From Salinicoccus carnicancri Crm (GTDB lineage: Bacteria > Bacillota > Bacilli > Staphylococcales > Salinicoccaceae), in NCBI RefSeq assembly GCF_000330705.1, contig NZ_ANAM01000001.1, positions 248,001 to 312,000 of the forward strand: 64,000 nt of DNA, read 5' to 3'. Below are positions 8,594-17,106 of this stretch, in pieces. A program made the position numbers and the translations under genes. The notes below the pieces were generated by a model that worked only from the letters and a program-made list of their open reading frames with translations, had not been told where the DNA came from and did not search any database. The stretch's first letter is position 1. Each line of letters starts with the position of its first letter.

Positions 8594-9562
8594 ATGAAAC
8601 TGGGAGTTTTTAATCCATTGTTCCAAAACATGGAATTTCTGGAGATGCTGGATTATGTGAAGGCATCGGGGCTTGATGCAGTGGAAGTGGGGACAGGCGG
8701 CTACCCGGGCAGTGCCCACTGTAATGTGGACAAACTGCTCGGCTCCGAAGAGGCGCGCAGTGAATATTTGTCCGAATTTGAAAAGCGGGGGCTTTCAATC
8801 AGTGGATTCAGCTGCCACGGCAACCCGATTTCGCCGGATGATGCATTCAGGAAAGAATCTGATGAAGTGCTCAGGAAGACGATTGAACTGGCTGCCATGA
8901 TGGGCGTCCCGGTGGTCAATGCGTTCAGCGGTACACCGGCCGGAAACGAAACGGACACTTCAGTGAACTGGCCCGTGACCCCATGGCCACAAGAGTATTC
9001 CGAAATCAAGGAATGGCAGTGGGAGAACCGTCTCGTGCCATACTGGAAGGGAATTGCTGAACTGGCTGAGGTGCACGATGTGAAAATCGGGCTGGAACTG
9101 CACGGTGGGTTCCTGGTGCATTCGCCGCATACGATGCTTGAGCTCAGGAGGAGGACAAATACGTACATCGGGGCAAATCTCGATCCAAGCCACATGTGGT
9201 GGCAGGGAATCGATCCTGTGGTGGCCATCAAAATACTCGGCCGTGAGGGTGCAATCCATCATTTCCATGCCAAGGATACTTACATCGACCCGGAAAATCT
9301 GAACATGTACGGATATCTGGATATGAATCCGTACGGTAAGATCAGTGACAGGAGCTGGACGTTCAGGAGTGTCGGTCTTGGCCACAGCATGGATGAATGG
9401 TCAAATATGATGAGTGCGCTCAGGACGTACGGGTATGACCATGTTGTCTCCATAGAACATGAAGACGGGCTGATGTCCATTGAAGAGGGATTCCGGACAG
9501 CGGTCCGGAATCTGCAGGGTGTAATCATAAAAGAAGAGCCGGCCGATATGTGGTGGGCTTAG
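8594..9562 (+). CDS. Sugar phosphate isomerase/epimerase-like TIM-barrel protein
   Basis: 322 residues of the xylose-isomerase-like/AP-endonuclease-2 fold. The expected metal ligands are visible: E168 (GLELHGG), D197 (NLDPSHM), H225 (FHAKD) and E288 (SIEHED). Members of this family are isomerases or epimerases, and some act as 3-keto-glycoside eliminases or hydrolases. With ThuA and two dehydrogenases beside it and no glycosidase in the operon, it is the best candidate for the bond-cleaving or carbonyl-shifting step; this is inference. Strong GGAGG at 8581-8585 precedes ATG 8594. The unusual end is rich in Trp (DMWWA). Confidence 0.85.
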   Translation: MKLGVFNPLFQNMEFLEMLDYVKASGLDAVEVGTGGYPGSAHCNVDKLLGSEEARSEYLSEFEKRGLSISGFSCHGNPISPDDAFRKESDEVLRKTIELAAMMGVPVVNAFSGTPAGNETDTSVNWPVTPWPQEYSEIKEWQWENRLVPYWKGIAELAEVHDVKIGLELHGGFLVHSPHTMLELRRRTNTYIGANLDPSHMWWQGIDPVVAIKILGREGAIHHFHAKDTYIDPENLNMYGYLDMNPYGKISDRSWTFRSVGLGHSMDEWSNMMSALRTYGYDHVVSIEHEDGLMSIEEGFRTAVRNLQGVIIKEEPADMWWA

Positions 9563-9574
9563 AGGAGTGGTCTA

Positions 9575-10738
9575 ATGGCTGAAATGAAACTCGAAAGCAT
9601 AAAGAAGACGTATGATAACGGTCCTGCAGTCGTACACGACTTCAACCTGGAAATATATGATGGTGAATTCATCGTGCTCGTCGGGCCCTCGGGGTGCGGG
9701 AAATCCACGACTCTCCGCATGATTGCAGGGCTTGAGGATATTACTGATGGGGACTTTTACATCGCCGGCAAACGGATGAATGATGTGGAGCCGAAAAACA
9801 GGGATATCGCAATGGTATTCCAGAATTATGCTCTCTATCCGCATATGAGCGTGTACGATAATATGGCTTTCGGACTCAAACTCAGAAAGGTACCTAAGCC
9901 GGAAATCAAAGAGCGGGTGGAAAAAGCGGCTGAAATCCTCGGTCTGACAGACTTTCTGGACAGGAAGCCTAAAGCGCTGTCCGGCGGACAGCGGCAGCGC
10001 GTCGCCCTGGGACGTGCAATCGTCCGCGAAGCGAATGTCTTCCTGATGGATGAGCCGCTCTCCAACCTTGATGCCAAACTCAGAGTTCAAATGCGTGCGG
10101 AAATTACCAAGCTGCACAAACGCCTGAAAACGACGACGATCTATGTCACTCATGACCAGACGGAGGCGCTCACCATGGCGACCAGGATCGTCGTCATGAA
10201 CGAGGGGGATATCATGCAGGTGGGCACGCCCAAGGAAGTTTATGATTTCCCGGAAAATGTCTTTGTGGCACAGTTCATCGGCTCGCCGGCAATGAACATA
10301 TTTGATGCCGAAATCAAAGACGGAAAGCTCGTGATCGGCAATACGGAAATCACCATACCGGAAGCGAAACGCCGCATGCTCATCGATGAAGGATACGACA
10401 ACAAAGCCTTGAAATTCGGCATCCGGCCGGAGGATATAAGGGAAGAGGCAGTATTCGTGGAATCGGCGCTCGCATCTGCATTCAAAGCAGAAGTCAAAGT
10501 GAGTGAACTGCTTGGTTCCGAAATCATGCTCTACTCCGAACTGGAAGGTCAGGAGTTCATCTCCCGTGTCGATGCGAGGAACGAACTCAACCCGGGAGAT
10601 GTTGTGAAATTCGCCTTCGATATGAATAAAGGCCATTTTTTCGATATGTATTCTGGTGAGCGCATCTCTACAAAAGAAGTACGTGAAAAAGAGCGGGGGC
10701 AGATGGAAGCTGACGGCCCGGACGTTATAAAAGCATAG
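9575..10738 (+). CDS. Carbohydrate ABC transporter ATP-binding protein, MsmK/UgpC type
   Basis: A 387-residue ATPase that powers the importer at the start of the operon. Walker [10 protein letters not shown] lies at 37-45, followed by Q-loop NYALYP, signature LSGGQRQR and Walker [11 protein letters not shown] with H-loop THDQTEA. A C-terminal TOBE/OB regulatory domain follows (about 240-387, with IRPEDI). Such ATPases can serve several sugar importers in Firmicutes, so this gene may have a wider role than its operon. It ends with a charged tail and is followed at once by a strong terminator. Confidence 0.92.
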   Translation: MAEMKLESIKKTYDNGPAVVHDFNLEIYDGEFIVLVGPSGCGKSTTLRMIAGLEDITDGDFYIAGKRMNDVEPKNRDIAMVFQNYALYPHMSVYDNMAFGLKLRKVPKPEIKERVEKAAEILGLTDFLDRKPKALSGGQRQRVALGRAIVREANVFLMDEPLSNLDAKLRVQMRAEITKLHKRLKTTTIYVTHDQTEALTMATRIVVMNEGDIMQVGTPKEVYDFPENVFVAQFIGSPAMNIFDAEIKDGKLVIGNTEITIPEAKRRMLIDEGYDNKALKFGIRPEDIREEAVFVESALASAFKAEVKVSELLGSEIMLYSELEGQEFISRVDARNELNPGDVVKFAFDMNKGHFFDMYSGERISTKEVREKERGQMEADGPDVIKA

Positions 10739-10744
10739 AGCGAG

Positions 10745-10777
10745 ACAGCCCCTTCCTATGCGGAAGGGGCTGTTTTT
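10745..10777 (+). terminator. Rho-independent terminator of the sugar operon
   Basis: A perfect 12-bp stem (ACAGCCCCTTCC and its complement) with a 5-base loop is followed by T5. It closes the 9-kb operon. Confidence 0.93.
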
Positions 10778-10842
10778 CGCTGCAGTATATTTCGTGGAGC
10801 AGGCGTGATATTATGATATAGTTAAAAAAAGAGGTGACTGGA

Positions 10843-11529
10843 ATGGTGAAATTCGATCATATCATACACTATGTCAATCAGCTGAAGGAAGTGGAGGAGG
10901 ACCCCGTTCTGCCCATCCACTCGGGCGGCAGGCATGAGCGTTTCGGTACTGCCAATCTGCTGTCATATTTTGATTACAGGTATGTGGAATATCTGGCGAT
11001 TGAAGACAAGGAAGCATTCTGCACGCACCTGGAAGAGGGCGGGGGATCTTTTGCGGCTACGATTGACACGCTGGATTATGAAGAAGGCTTTATCCGCTAT
11101 GCTTTAAGCACTGATGACATCAAAGGTCTGGCCGAGCGTTTTCTGGCCCGTGGTTTTACTGTCCATGGCCCGGTTGAAATGGAGCGCGTGACAAAAGGGG
11201 AGGCCATCAGCTGGAAATTGCTGTATGTTGGAAGCGGCGCTGAGATATTCCCCTTTTTCATCCAGTGGGATGAGCCGGAACAGGACCGGATGAAGCGGAT
11301 TGAAGCGTTTCGTGGCAAATCCCCCCATCCCGCCATCACCATACGGCAGGAAGTTGCGGATATCCATGTATGGGAGGCGTTCTATGATGTGCTCGGCATC
11401 TGGGAGGGGGAAATCGACTCCCGTACACGTGTTGAACTTTCGCAGAACGAAAAACCATCCATCACCCTGGAAGTGGGGATGGACGGCGAGTCTGCAATAT
11501 ACAAAGGGGCAATCTACAAGTTCATATAG
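10843..11529 (+). CDS. VOC-superfamily protein (glyoxalase-like domain 3)
   Basis: A 228-residue protein beginning MVKFDHIIHYVNQL, the typical start of the glyoxalase_3 (PF13468-like) group, with conserved FGTANLLSYFDYRYVEYLAIED and a second half-domain containing FFIQWD. The fold is usually a metal-dependent enzyme or binding protein; no substrate can be inferred. An in-frame GTG at 10834 is part of the ribosome-binding site AGAGGTG, so ATG 10843 is preferred. Its 3' end overlaps by 16 bases the end of a convergent small membrane-protein gene. Confidence 0.75.
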   Translation: MVKFDHIIHYVNQLKEVEEDPVLPIHSGGRHERFGTANLLSYFDYRYVEYLAIEDKEAFCTHLEEGGGSFAATIDTLDYEEGFIRYALSTDDIKGLAERFLARGFTVHGPVEMERVTKGEAISWKLLYVGSGAEIFPFFIQWDEPEQDRMKRIEAFRGKSPHPAITIRQEVADIHVWEAFYDVLGIWEGEIDSRTRVELSQNEKPSITLEVGMDGESAIYKGAIYKFI

Positions 11530-11759
11530 ACAATCAATCCGATGTGGGTAAGGGCGATCAGTGCAGTTATGATGCTCATTATGATCATCGGGCGGGTGCC
11601 CCTTACGAGAACATATGCGAGGCTCAGCATGAATGTGATGACGGCAAGAATGATGCGCACGCTCATCAGCGCAATCAGATCGCCGCTGGAATATGCACTC
11701 AGCTGGAAACTGCTGAAAATGTTTAAAGCTGCAAGAACAGCCAGAATGGTAAGTCTCAT
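11514..11759 (-). CDS. Small membrane protein, 81 aa
   Basis: Hydrophobic throughout, with three likely transmembrane helices separated by short polar turns (SAYSSGD, RGTRPM). AAAGGGGG precedes ATG at 11759 on the minus strand. It is convergent with the VOC gene and divergent from femX. I do not recognise the family; similar small three-helix proteins are common in Bacilli. The opposite strand also has open frames, but the hydrophobic pattern and ribosome-binding site support this one. Confidence 0.6.
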   Translation of the reverse strand: MRLTILAVLAALNIFSSFQLSAYSSGDLIALMSVRIILAVITFMLSLAYVLVRGTRPMIIMSIITALIALTHIGLIVYMNL

Positions 11760-11818
11760 TCATCTGCCCCCTTTCTTTCCAGCCAATTATATCAGATATT
11801 ATTGAAATGGAGACTATT

Positions 11819-13087
11819 ATGCTTAAACTATTGAATATTATTAATAAAGAACACAACAGATTCGTCGAGTCCCACCCCTTCGGTGATTTACTGCAACTGA
11901 CGGATTGGGCACAGTCCAAACGCTTGACCGGATGGTACTCCAGACGGATTGCCGTCGGTGATGAAACGGGGGAGGTACTCGGAACGGCAATGCTCCTGTT
12001 CAAGAAAGTTCCGAAGACCGGGAGCACACTGTGTTATATTTCCCGCGGATTCGTCTGCGATTTTAACAACAGGCCGCTCGTTGAATTCATGCTGAAGGAG
12101 GCTCTGAAGATTGCAGGGGATGAAAATGCCTATGCCATCAAGATCGATCCGGACCTGCCGCTTGACAAGCATCGCAGCACCATAAAATTCCTGAAGTCGC
12201 TCGGCTTCCGCCACCGCGGCCTGCAGGATGGCATGAGCAAAGATAACATCCAGCCCCGCCAGACCATGGTGGCAGACATCGACAAAGATGACAAGGAACT
12301 TCTGCAGAGTTTTGAACGCAATAACCGGACAAAAGTCCGGAACGCATCCCGCCGGGGAACAGTGGTGTATAAGGCGGGCCGTGCAGAGCTCGGTACATTT
12401 GTGGAACTGATGAAAGAAACAGGGGAGCGTGACGGTTTCCTGACACGTGATATCACCTATTTTGAATCTATGTATGATCATCTGAACCCGAACGGCCATT
12501 TGGAACTGTTCCTGGTGAAACTCATCCCCGAAGATGTATCCGCATCTCTTCAGGAGGACCTTGTGAAAGTGGAGAAGGATATCGAGAAGACAGGCAGAAA
12601 AAAAGACAGCGGCAAAAAGGATAACCAGCTGGCAGATCTTTGGAACCGCAGGGAGAAACTCTCGAAACAGCTCGTCGAAATCGAGGTTATCAAACAGGAG
12701 CATCCGGATGGCATCATACTCTCCGGGGCATTGCTCGCTCAGTCGGGTCACAAATCCTACTATCTTTACGGGGCATCATCCGACAGCTACAGAGAGTATC
12801 TGCCGAACCACAACATGCAGTTTGAAATGATGAAATATGCCCGTGACAACGGTGCGAAAACCTACGATTTCGGCGGGGTCAGTGTTTCCCCGACTCAGGA
12901 TTCCCCGCATTTTGGATTATGGCAGTTCAAAAAAGTCTGGGGGACAGAAGTCAGTGAAAAGATCGGTGAATTTGACTATGTGATCAATCAGCCGCTGTAT
13001 ACACTGGCGGAAGTCGGTGTGCCGATGTTCCAGAAAGGAAAAGTCAAATTGAACCAGCTGATAAGGAACAGAAGGAAAGGCCGCTGA
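11819..13087 (+). CDS. femX: Lipid II:glycine glycyltransferase FemX (FmhB)
   Basis: About 422 residues, strongly resembling the staphylococcal FmhB/FemX that adds the first glycine of the pentaglycine bridge to lipid II using Gly-tRNA, at the cytoplasmic membrane face. Family signatures are visible: SHPFGDLLQLTDW, WYSRRIAVG, CYISRGFV, AIKIDP, FERNNRTKVRNA, ERDGFLTRDI, a charged coiled-coil arm at about residues 240-295, then SGALL, YLYGASS and KKVWGTEVSEKIGEFDYV. ATG 11807 is also in frame, but GGAGA at 11809-11813 points to ATG 11819. The gene implies glycine-containing interpeptide bridges in this organism. A terminator overlaps its stop codon. Confidence 0.93.
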   Translation: MLKLLNIINKEHNRFVESHPFGDLLQLTDWAQSKRLTGWYSRRIAVGDETGEVLGTAMLLFKKVPKTGSTLCYISRGFVCDFNNRPLVEFMLKEALKIAGDENAYAIKIDPDLPLDKHRSTIKFLKSLGFRHRGLQDGMSKDNIQPRQTMVADIDKDDKELLQSFERNNRTKVRNASRRGTVVYKAGRAELGTFVELMKETGERDGFLTRDITYFESMYDHLNPNGHLELFLVKLIPEDVSASLQEDLVKVEKDIEKTGRKKDSGKKDNQLADLWNRREKLSKQLVEIEVIKQEHPDGIILSGALLAQSGHKSYYLYGASSDSYREYLPNHNMQFEMMKYARDNGAKTYDFGGVSVSPTQDSPHFGLWQFKKVWGTEVSEKIGEFDYVINQPLYTLAEVGVPMFQKGKVKLNQLIRNRRKGR

Positions 13088-13104
13088 GAATTCAGCGGTT
13101 TTTT
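13081..13104 (+). terminator. Terminator overlapping the femX stop codon
   Basis: CCGCTGA and TCAGCGG pair around a 4-base loop, followed by T6. The left arm contains the stop codon. Confidence 0.85.
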
Positions 13105-13241
13105 AAATTTCTGCACAACATTCTTCTATAAGCAGACCATCAAAGTTCTATAACTGGCATCCTTGTCCGTATGTTTCCGGCATGATAGAATCAAATCTAA
13201 TTCCTATTATGTTGATATGATTTAAGCGGAGGAGGGTTTCA

Positions 13242-14021
13242 ATGAAAAAATGGACATTTTTACTTTTGGTTTTCATGCTGATTCTTACAGGCTGTAACAA
13301 TGGGGACGGTGCTTCTGCATCGGGGGGTGACAAAGTGATAAAAATCGGTTCGTCACCTGATGGTTATCCAACCTCTTACCAGCAGGACGGTGAGATGAAA
13401 GGGTTCAATGTGGACATTTACAACGCAATTTTTGATGAGCTCGGGTATGAAATAGAATGGGTGCTCACCGACTGGACCGGTGTACTTGCCAATTTGGATA
13501 CCGGCAACGTGGACACGGCGAGCAATTTTGCGCTCACCCCGGAACGGGGCGAAAAGTACATATTCACTGATCCTTATTACAACTCAAAGGCGGCCATTGC
13601 TGCTGCCCCGGGCAATGAAGAGATACAATCGGTCGAAGACATCGAAGGGAAGGATGTTGGAACGATACTCGGGACCAACTTCCAGAATGTGCTGGAGGAC
13701 CAGTATCCGGAACACGGCGGAAATATTGTCGACTATGAAAATAACGAGGTGGTCTACAGGGATGTTGGGAGCGGCAAGCTTGATGCATATATCTACGGCC
13801 GCGAACAGCTGCTGGCGATGATCAATGATAAGGATATTCCACTGAAAATTGCAGGGGAACCATTCGGCAGTCAGCCGGTCGGTCTTCCCTTCAAGGATAC
13901 AGAAGAGAACAGGGCACTGATTGAAGATATAAATGAAGTCATCGGTCAGCTGAAGCAGGAAGGCACCCTGACCCGCATTTCAGAAGACTGGTACGGCGAG
14001 GACATCTTTACGGAAGACTGA
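13242..14021 (+). CDS. Orphan amino-acid ABC transporter substrate-binding lipoprotein
   Basis: A family-3 solute-binding protein (259 aa). The signal peptide ends in LTGC with the lipidated Cys at residue 18, a Gly/Ala/Ser linker follows, then the paired lobes with GFNVDIYNAIFDELGYEIEW and SNFALTPERGEKYIFTDPYY, typical of polar-amino-acid binding proteins. AGGAGGG precedes ATG 13242. No permease or ATPase gene lies beside it, so it must work with a transporter elsewhere or act as a sensor. Acidic surface composition is marked. It is flanked by terminators on both sides, so it is a single-gene unit. Confidence 0.88.
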   Translation: MKKWTFLLLVFMLILTGCNNGDGASASGGDKVIKIGSSPDGYPTSYQQDGEMKGFNVDIYNAIFDELGYEIEWVLTDWTGVLANLDTGNVDTASNFALTPERGEKYIFTDPYYNSKAAIAAAPGNEEIQSVEDIEGKDVGTILGTNFQNVLEDQYPEHGGNIVDYENNEVVYRDVGSGKLDAYIYGREQLLAMINDKDIPLKIAGEPFGSQPVGLPFKDTEENRALIEDINEVIGQLKQEGTLTRISEDWYGEDIFTED

Positions 14022-14141
14022 TAAAAATCGAAAGGTTATTTTCAGGCGGTATCTATGAAGGTATGCTGGTGTCAACTGGCGCCACAGCCGTGATGAAGAG
14101 AAATATTTGCCCGGGGAATCATGATTGTCTCCGGAACAGAG

Positions 14142-14173
14142 AAGCGGGACCGCGTGAGCGGTCCCGCTTTTCT
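14142..14173 (+). terminator. Terminator between convergent genes
   Basis: A perfect 12-bp GC-rich stem (AAGCGGGACCGC and its complement) with a GTGA loop runs into TTTTC on the plus strand. It serves the binding-protein gene and may also block minus-strand transcripts. Confidence 0.8.
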
Positions 14174-14462
14174 ACCCCGTTATAATATGAAGGAAGTAGG
14201 GCTTGGTGAAAACGATGAGCAGTATGAAGAGGAACGAAGCAATCGAAAGGATGAACAGGGTAAGGGAGAGGCCGGAGTGCACCCTCCGGTTCTCATAGAG
14301 GTTGGGGCCGACTTTTACGGCCCGCCACCCTGTAACCAGGGAAATGCCTCCCAGGACGGACCATACATATATGTTGAAGAATATTATGCCGTCGTTAATG
14401 ATGTAATTGATGAAAAACATAAGCTGCATCAATATCAGCAATGTCAGTATGACCCGTCTCAT
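14172..14462 (-). CDS. Small membrane protein, 96 aa
   Basis: Starts MRRVILTLLILMQLMFFINYI behind a strong AGGAGGTG on the minus strand; longer upstream start codons lack such a site. Three hydrophobic helices with a polar VGPNLYENRRVHSG loop. It is the last gene of a three-gene minus-strand set with an MFS transporter and another small membrane protein (23-base gap). Family not recognised; a partner of the pump or an unrelated membrane protein are both possible. Confidence 0.65.
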   Translation of the reverse strand: MRRVILTLLILMQLMFFINYIINDGIIFFNIYVWSVLGGISLVTGWRAVKVGPNLYENRRVHSGLSLTLFILSIASFLFILLIVFTKPYFLHIITG

Positions 14463-14485
14463 GGAACACCTCCTGTCCGCCGGGG

Positions 14486-14800
14486 TTATGCTGTGAACAG
14501 TACAATTATATAGGCAGCAGCCAGCATGATTGTAAATGCATGGATCATGAACAGGCGGTCCACATCTCCCCTGTATTGCTTGAAGCCGGTAATTTCGACC
14601 GAAATGAATACGCACAGTGCAAGTGCGAATGTCAGGATACTGGCAGGGTTGCTCATGTTGAGGGAAGTGACGGTCGCCAGAAGCAAAAAGGCAATGCCGG
14701 CGAGCACCCTCAGAATGTCAAGTGTCCGGCTGCGCAGGACCAGTATGGTCGCTGCACTGACGATGAGATACATCAGGAGCATCAGAATCGGCAGAATCAT
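14486..14800 (-). CDS. Small membrane protein, 104 aa
   Basis: Hydrophobic, with three to four helices and few charged residues (EITGFKQYRGDVDR loop). Its ATG overlaps the stop of the MFS gene by four bases (ATGA), a clear sign of translational coupling. No family recognised. The size and coupling suggest a membrane partner or a passenger gene of the pump operon. Confidence 0.65.
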   Translation of the reverse strand: MILPILMLLMYLIVSAATILVLRSRTLDILRVLAGIAFLLLATVTSLNMSNPASILTFALALCVFISVEITGFKQYRGDVDRLFMIHAFTIMLAAAYIIVLFTA

Positions 14801-15948
14801 GCCATTCTCCTCCTTTTCCGATAGTATTGGAATATGAAGTATGTTGAGAATATCGTGAGGGCGGCTCCCACCCAGAACGGAAGGCCGGCTGTAATCACGA
14901 ACAGATAGTTGAATACGAGCGGACCGAAAATCCTGCCCAGGCTGTCGAGTGAATATGTCGTTGAGGTCAGCCGTCCCATCTCGTGCTGTTCTCCTTCTTT
15001 GGTGATCTGGGAAGTCAGCAGTGTTTTAACGAATGCATTACCCGACATCAACAGTACGATACATACTCCTGCATAGAGCAGGTTCGGCATGAAAGGCAGC
15101 ATGACGAAAGCAAGCAGCGCCATCGCCTGCCCGATGATCATGACCGGGTATTCCTGGCCGTCCTTCAGCCTCCCGATGATGCCCCCCTGTACACCTGCAT
15201 TGAAAATTCCTCCGATGAAGAATAAAATTCCCATCTGAGTCGGAGTGATGTCGATGCGCTCTATGCCGAGGAGCTGGAATGTACTCTCCATACCACTCAT
15301 CGTCAGCATTACAAAGAACGTACAGATGAGAAGGATGCCGACCGGCTGGATAAAGTAATCGCCGGCAAGTGCGATCCGTTTTTTGGTGTAGGCTCCCGGC
15401 CGGTATGTTTCCTGCACTTTGATGATGCTGAACAGAAGGGCTCCGATGATGACAACGGTCGTCGTGTAGTAGGCAAAGCTCAGACTGATGCCGGCCAAAA
15501 ACCCGCCGACGCCCGGTCCGAATATGAAGCCGAGCCCTATGCACATACCGACAAGGCCCATGTACCTGGTGCGCTCCTCTCGTGTAGTAATGTCGGCAAC
15601 CATGCTCGTGGTCGCCGTATAAAGCGCACCCGCGGCGGCGCCTCCTATTAAGCGGCTAACATACAGTACCCAAAGTACATCGATGAACATACCGAAGATG
15701 AGAAAGCTGAAACTGAAGGCGAGCAGTCCGTATAAAAGAAGCGGACGACGGCCGAAACGGTCACTCAGCCTGCCGAAAAAGGGGGCGGACAAAAAGCTTG
15801 CCAGTGAATAGACCGCAAGCAGCCAGCCCATATGTGTCGTGGATACGCCAAGGTCCGTCACCAGCTGAGGGATGACGGGGATGATCATGCTGAATCCGAA
15901 ATATATTAAAAACTGAATGATCATGATAAGCGAAATCATATTTTTCAT
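14797..15948 (-). CDS. MFS drug/proton antiporter of the DHA1 (NorA/Bmr-like) type
   Basis: About 383 residues, 12 predicted helices. Helix 1 is followed by the loop motif GRLSDRFGRRPLL, the motif C-like GFIFGPGVGGFLAG occurs in helix 5, and GGAAAGALYTATTSMVADI sits in helix 4-5, as in Bmr/NorA-like multidrug exporters. In-frame GTG at 15957 overlaps AGGAAG, so ATG 15948 is favoured. It opens a minus-strand unit with two coupled small membrane proteins. Substrates cannot be predicted; norA identity is not claimed. Confidence 0.88.
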   Translation of the reverse strand: MKNMISLIMIIQFLIYFGFSMIIPVIPQLVTDLGVSTTHMGWLLAVYSLASFLSAPFFGRLSDRFGRRPLLLYGLLAFSFSFLIFGMFIDVLWVLYVSRLIGGAAAGALYTATTSMVADITTREERTRYMGLVGMCIGLGFIFGPGVGGFLAGISLSFAYYTTTVVIIGALLFSIIKVQETYRPGAYTKKRIALAGDYFIQPVGILLICTFFVMLTMSGMESTFQLLGIERIDITPTQMGILFFIGGIFNAGVQGGIIGRLKDGQEYPVMIIGQAMALLAFVMLPFMPNLLYAGVCIVLLMSGNAFVKTLLTSQITKEGEQHEMGRLTSTTYSLDSLGRIFGPLVFNYLFVITAGLPFWVGAALTIFSTYFIFQYYRKRRRMA

Positions 15949-15967
15949 GTCGCGCACTTCCTATACT

Positions 15968-16138
15968 TTATTTCTGGTTTCTGAGAGCAGCTTTGGTTTC
16001 AGAGATCTCCTGCTCAATCACGGCAAGACGTTCTTCCATCTTGGAAGTATTGTTGCCAGTGGATTCCAGCTTTTCCAAATCACCCTGGATACGGACGTAT
16101 TCATTCTTCAGTTCGAGAAGTTTATAATCTAAATCCAT
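15968..16138 (-). CDS. Small coiled-coil protein (SE1832-like)
   Basis: A 56-residue, highly charged, fully helical protein beginning MDLDYKLLELKNEYVRIQGDLEKLES, with heptads throughout, resembling the staphylococcal SE1832 family of small cytosolic proteins. AAGGTGGTG precedes the ATG at 16138. It lies 19 bases upstream of the MFS start, so the two are probably cotranscribed. Function unknown. Confidence 0.7.
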   Translation of the reverse strand: MDLDYKLLELKNEYVRIQGDLEKLESTGNNTSKMEERLAVIEQEISETKAALRNQK

Positions 16139-16229
16139 GAATATCACCACCTTGAATTATAGTTGTATCATATCATAATCACATTGATATGCATAAATGA
16201 GTCGTTACATTTTATTTACATAAATAAGA

Positions 16230-16256
16230 ACCGGAATCAGGCTCTCTGATTCCGGT
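16230..16256 (-). terminator. Terminator of the PepSY lipoprotein gene
   Basis: ACCGGAATCA and TGATTCCGGT form a perfect 10-bp stem. Read on the minus strand the stem is followed by a T-rich tract (TTCTTATTTATG), weaker than a standard U-run. Confidence 0.65.
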
Positions 16257-16276
16257 CTGCTTCCATCATGAAATCA

Positions 16277-16960
16277 TCAGTCGCTGTCATCATCGCCGTT
16301 ATCATAATCTGTGCTGGTGACCTCCCCCGACTCAGCATCGATTGTAATGTCGGCATCACCATCATCTGTATTCTTCAGCTCTATTTCATACTCCAGCGCA
16401 CCGTCGTCCCTGTCGAGCGACCATCCTTCAATATCTCCGCTGCCCCCCGCTTCATCAATGGCTGTCTGGACTGCCTCTTCAGCAGTCATGGCATCACCGT
16501 ATTCAAACTGGTCTTCTGAATCTTTATCATCGTCCGTTTCGGCCTGTTCATTGATGACCGACAGGTCGTCGACTGAGAGACTGGTTTCGTATTCTTCGCT
16601 GTTCTGTTCCATATCTAACTTATATACCCACTGGCCTTCTTCATGATCAAGCTCGATTTGGGTGAGTCTGCCGTCATAGTTCTCCATGGCGGCATCCACG
16701 GCCTCCCGGGCCTCATGATTGATGTCCTCCTGCGAAATCGTTTCAGAAGAACTGCTGCCGGAAGAATCGGGCTGATCGTCTGATGTATCGTTTCCGCCGC
16801 CTGCATCTTCATTGTCTTCTTCCATGTTTTGCATTCCTTCATCTGCGGAAGTGTCCTCTGCATCACCGTTTCCGCCCGGGTCTTCTCCATCACCGCCGCA
16901 AGCAGCCATGATGAGACCTGCTGAAAGCAGGATGCCTGCCAGTTTAAATCTATGTGACAT
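16277..16960 (-). CDS. Acidic lipoprotein with two PepSY domains
   Basis: About 227 residues. The signal peptide ends in LIMAAC (lipidated Cys 21), followed by some 60 residues almost entirely Asp, Glu, Gly, Ser and Asn. Two PepSY-like repeats come next, each with an alanine-rich helix (AREAVDAAMENYDG; AEEAVQTAIDEAGG) followed by beta strands (YKLDMEQNSEEYETSLSVDD; YEIELKNTDDGDADITID). PepSY proteins at the Gram-positive surface often modulate proteases or other exported enzymes. AGAGGTGG and two ATG codons at 16963/16960 set the start. Its extreme acidity suits a salt-tolerant organism. Confidence 0.8.
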   Translation of the reverse strand: MSHRFKLAGILLSAGLIMAACGGDGEDPGGNGDAEDTSADEGMQNMEEDNEDAGGGNDTSDDQPDSSGSSSSETISQEDINHEAREAVDAAMENYDGRLTQIELDHEEGQWVYKLDMEQNSEEYETSLSVDDLSVINEQAETDDDKDSEDQFEYGDAMTAEEAVQTAIDEAGGSGDIEGWSLDRDDGALEYEIELKNTDDGDADITIDAESGEVTSTDYDNGDDDSD

Positions 16961-17106
16961 CATTACCACCTCTTCACTATATCGTTGGTTCCCAGCTTCC
17001 CGTTATGGCATGATTTAAACCCTTCATGTGAAGGCGGGCACGTATTGCATTTTTTCTCTCAAAAGCGTAAACTGTTTGAGATATGATAGGTGAGGAAGGT
17101 GTGTAA

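Noticed and set aside
9572-10636. Minus-strand frame of 354 codons opposite the ATPase gene
   Set aside because: Rich in Phe/His/Arg with no motif; the plus strand encodes a textbook ABC ATPase.
11104-12027. Minus-strand frame of 307 codons across the VOC and femX genes
   Set aside because: It crosses several real genes and shows no recognisable sequence pattern.
17058-17087. CTCAAA...TTTGAG inverted repeat with TATGAT ahead of the YczE-like gene
   Set aside because: Short arms and no -35 element; mentioned only in the gene entry.
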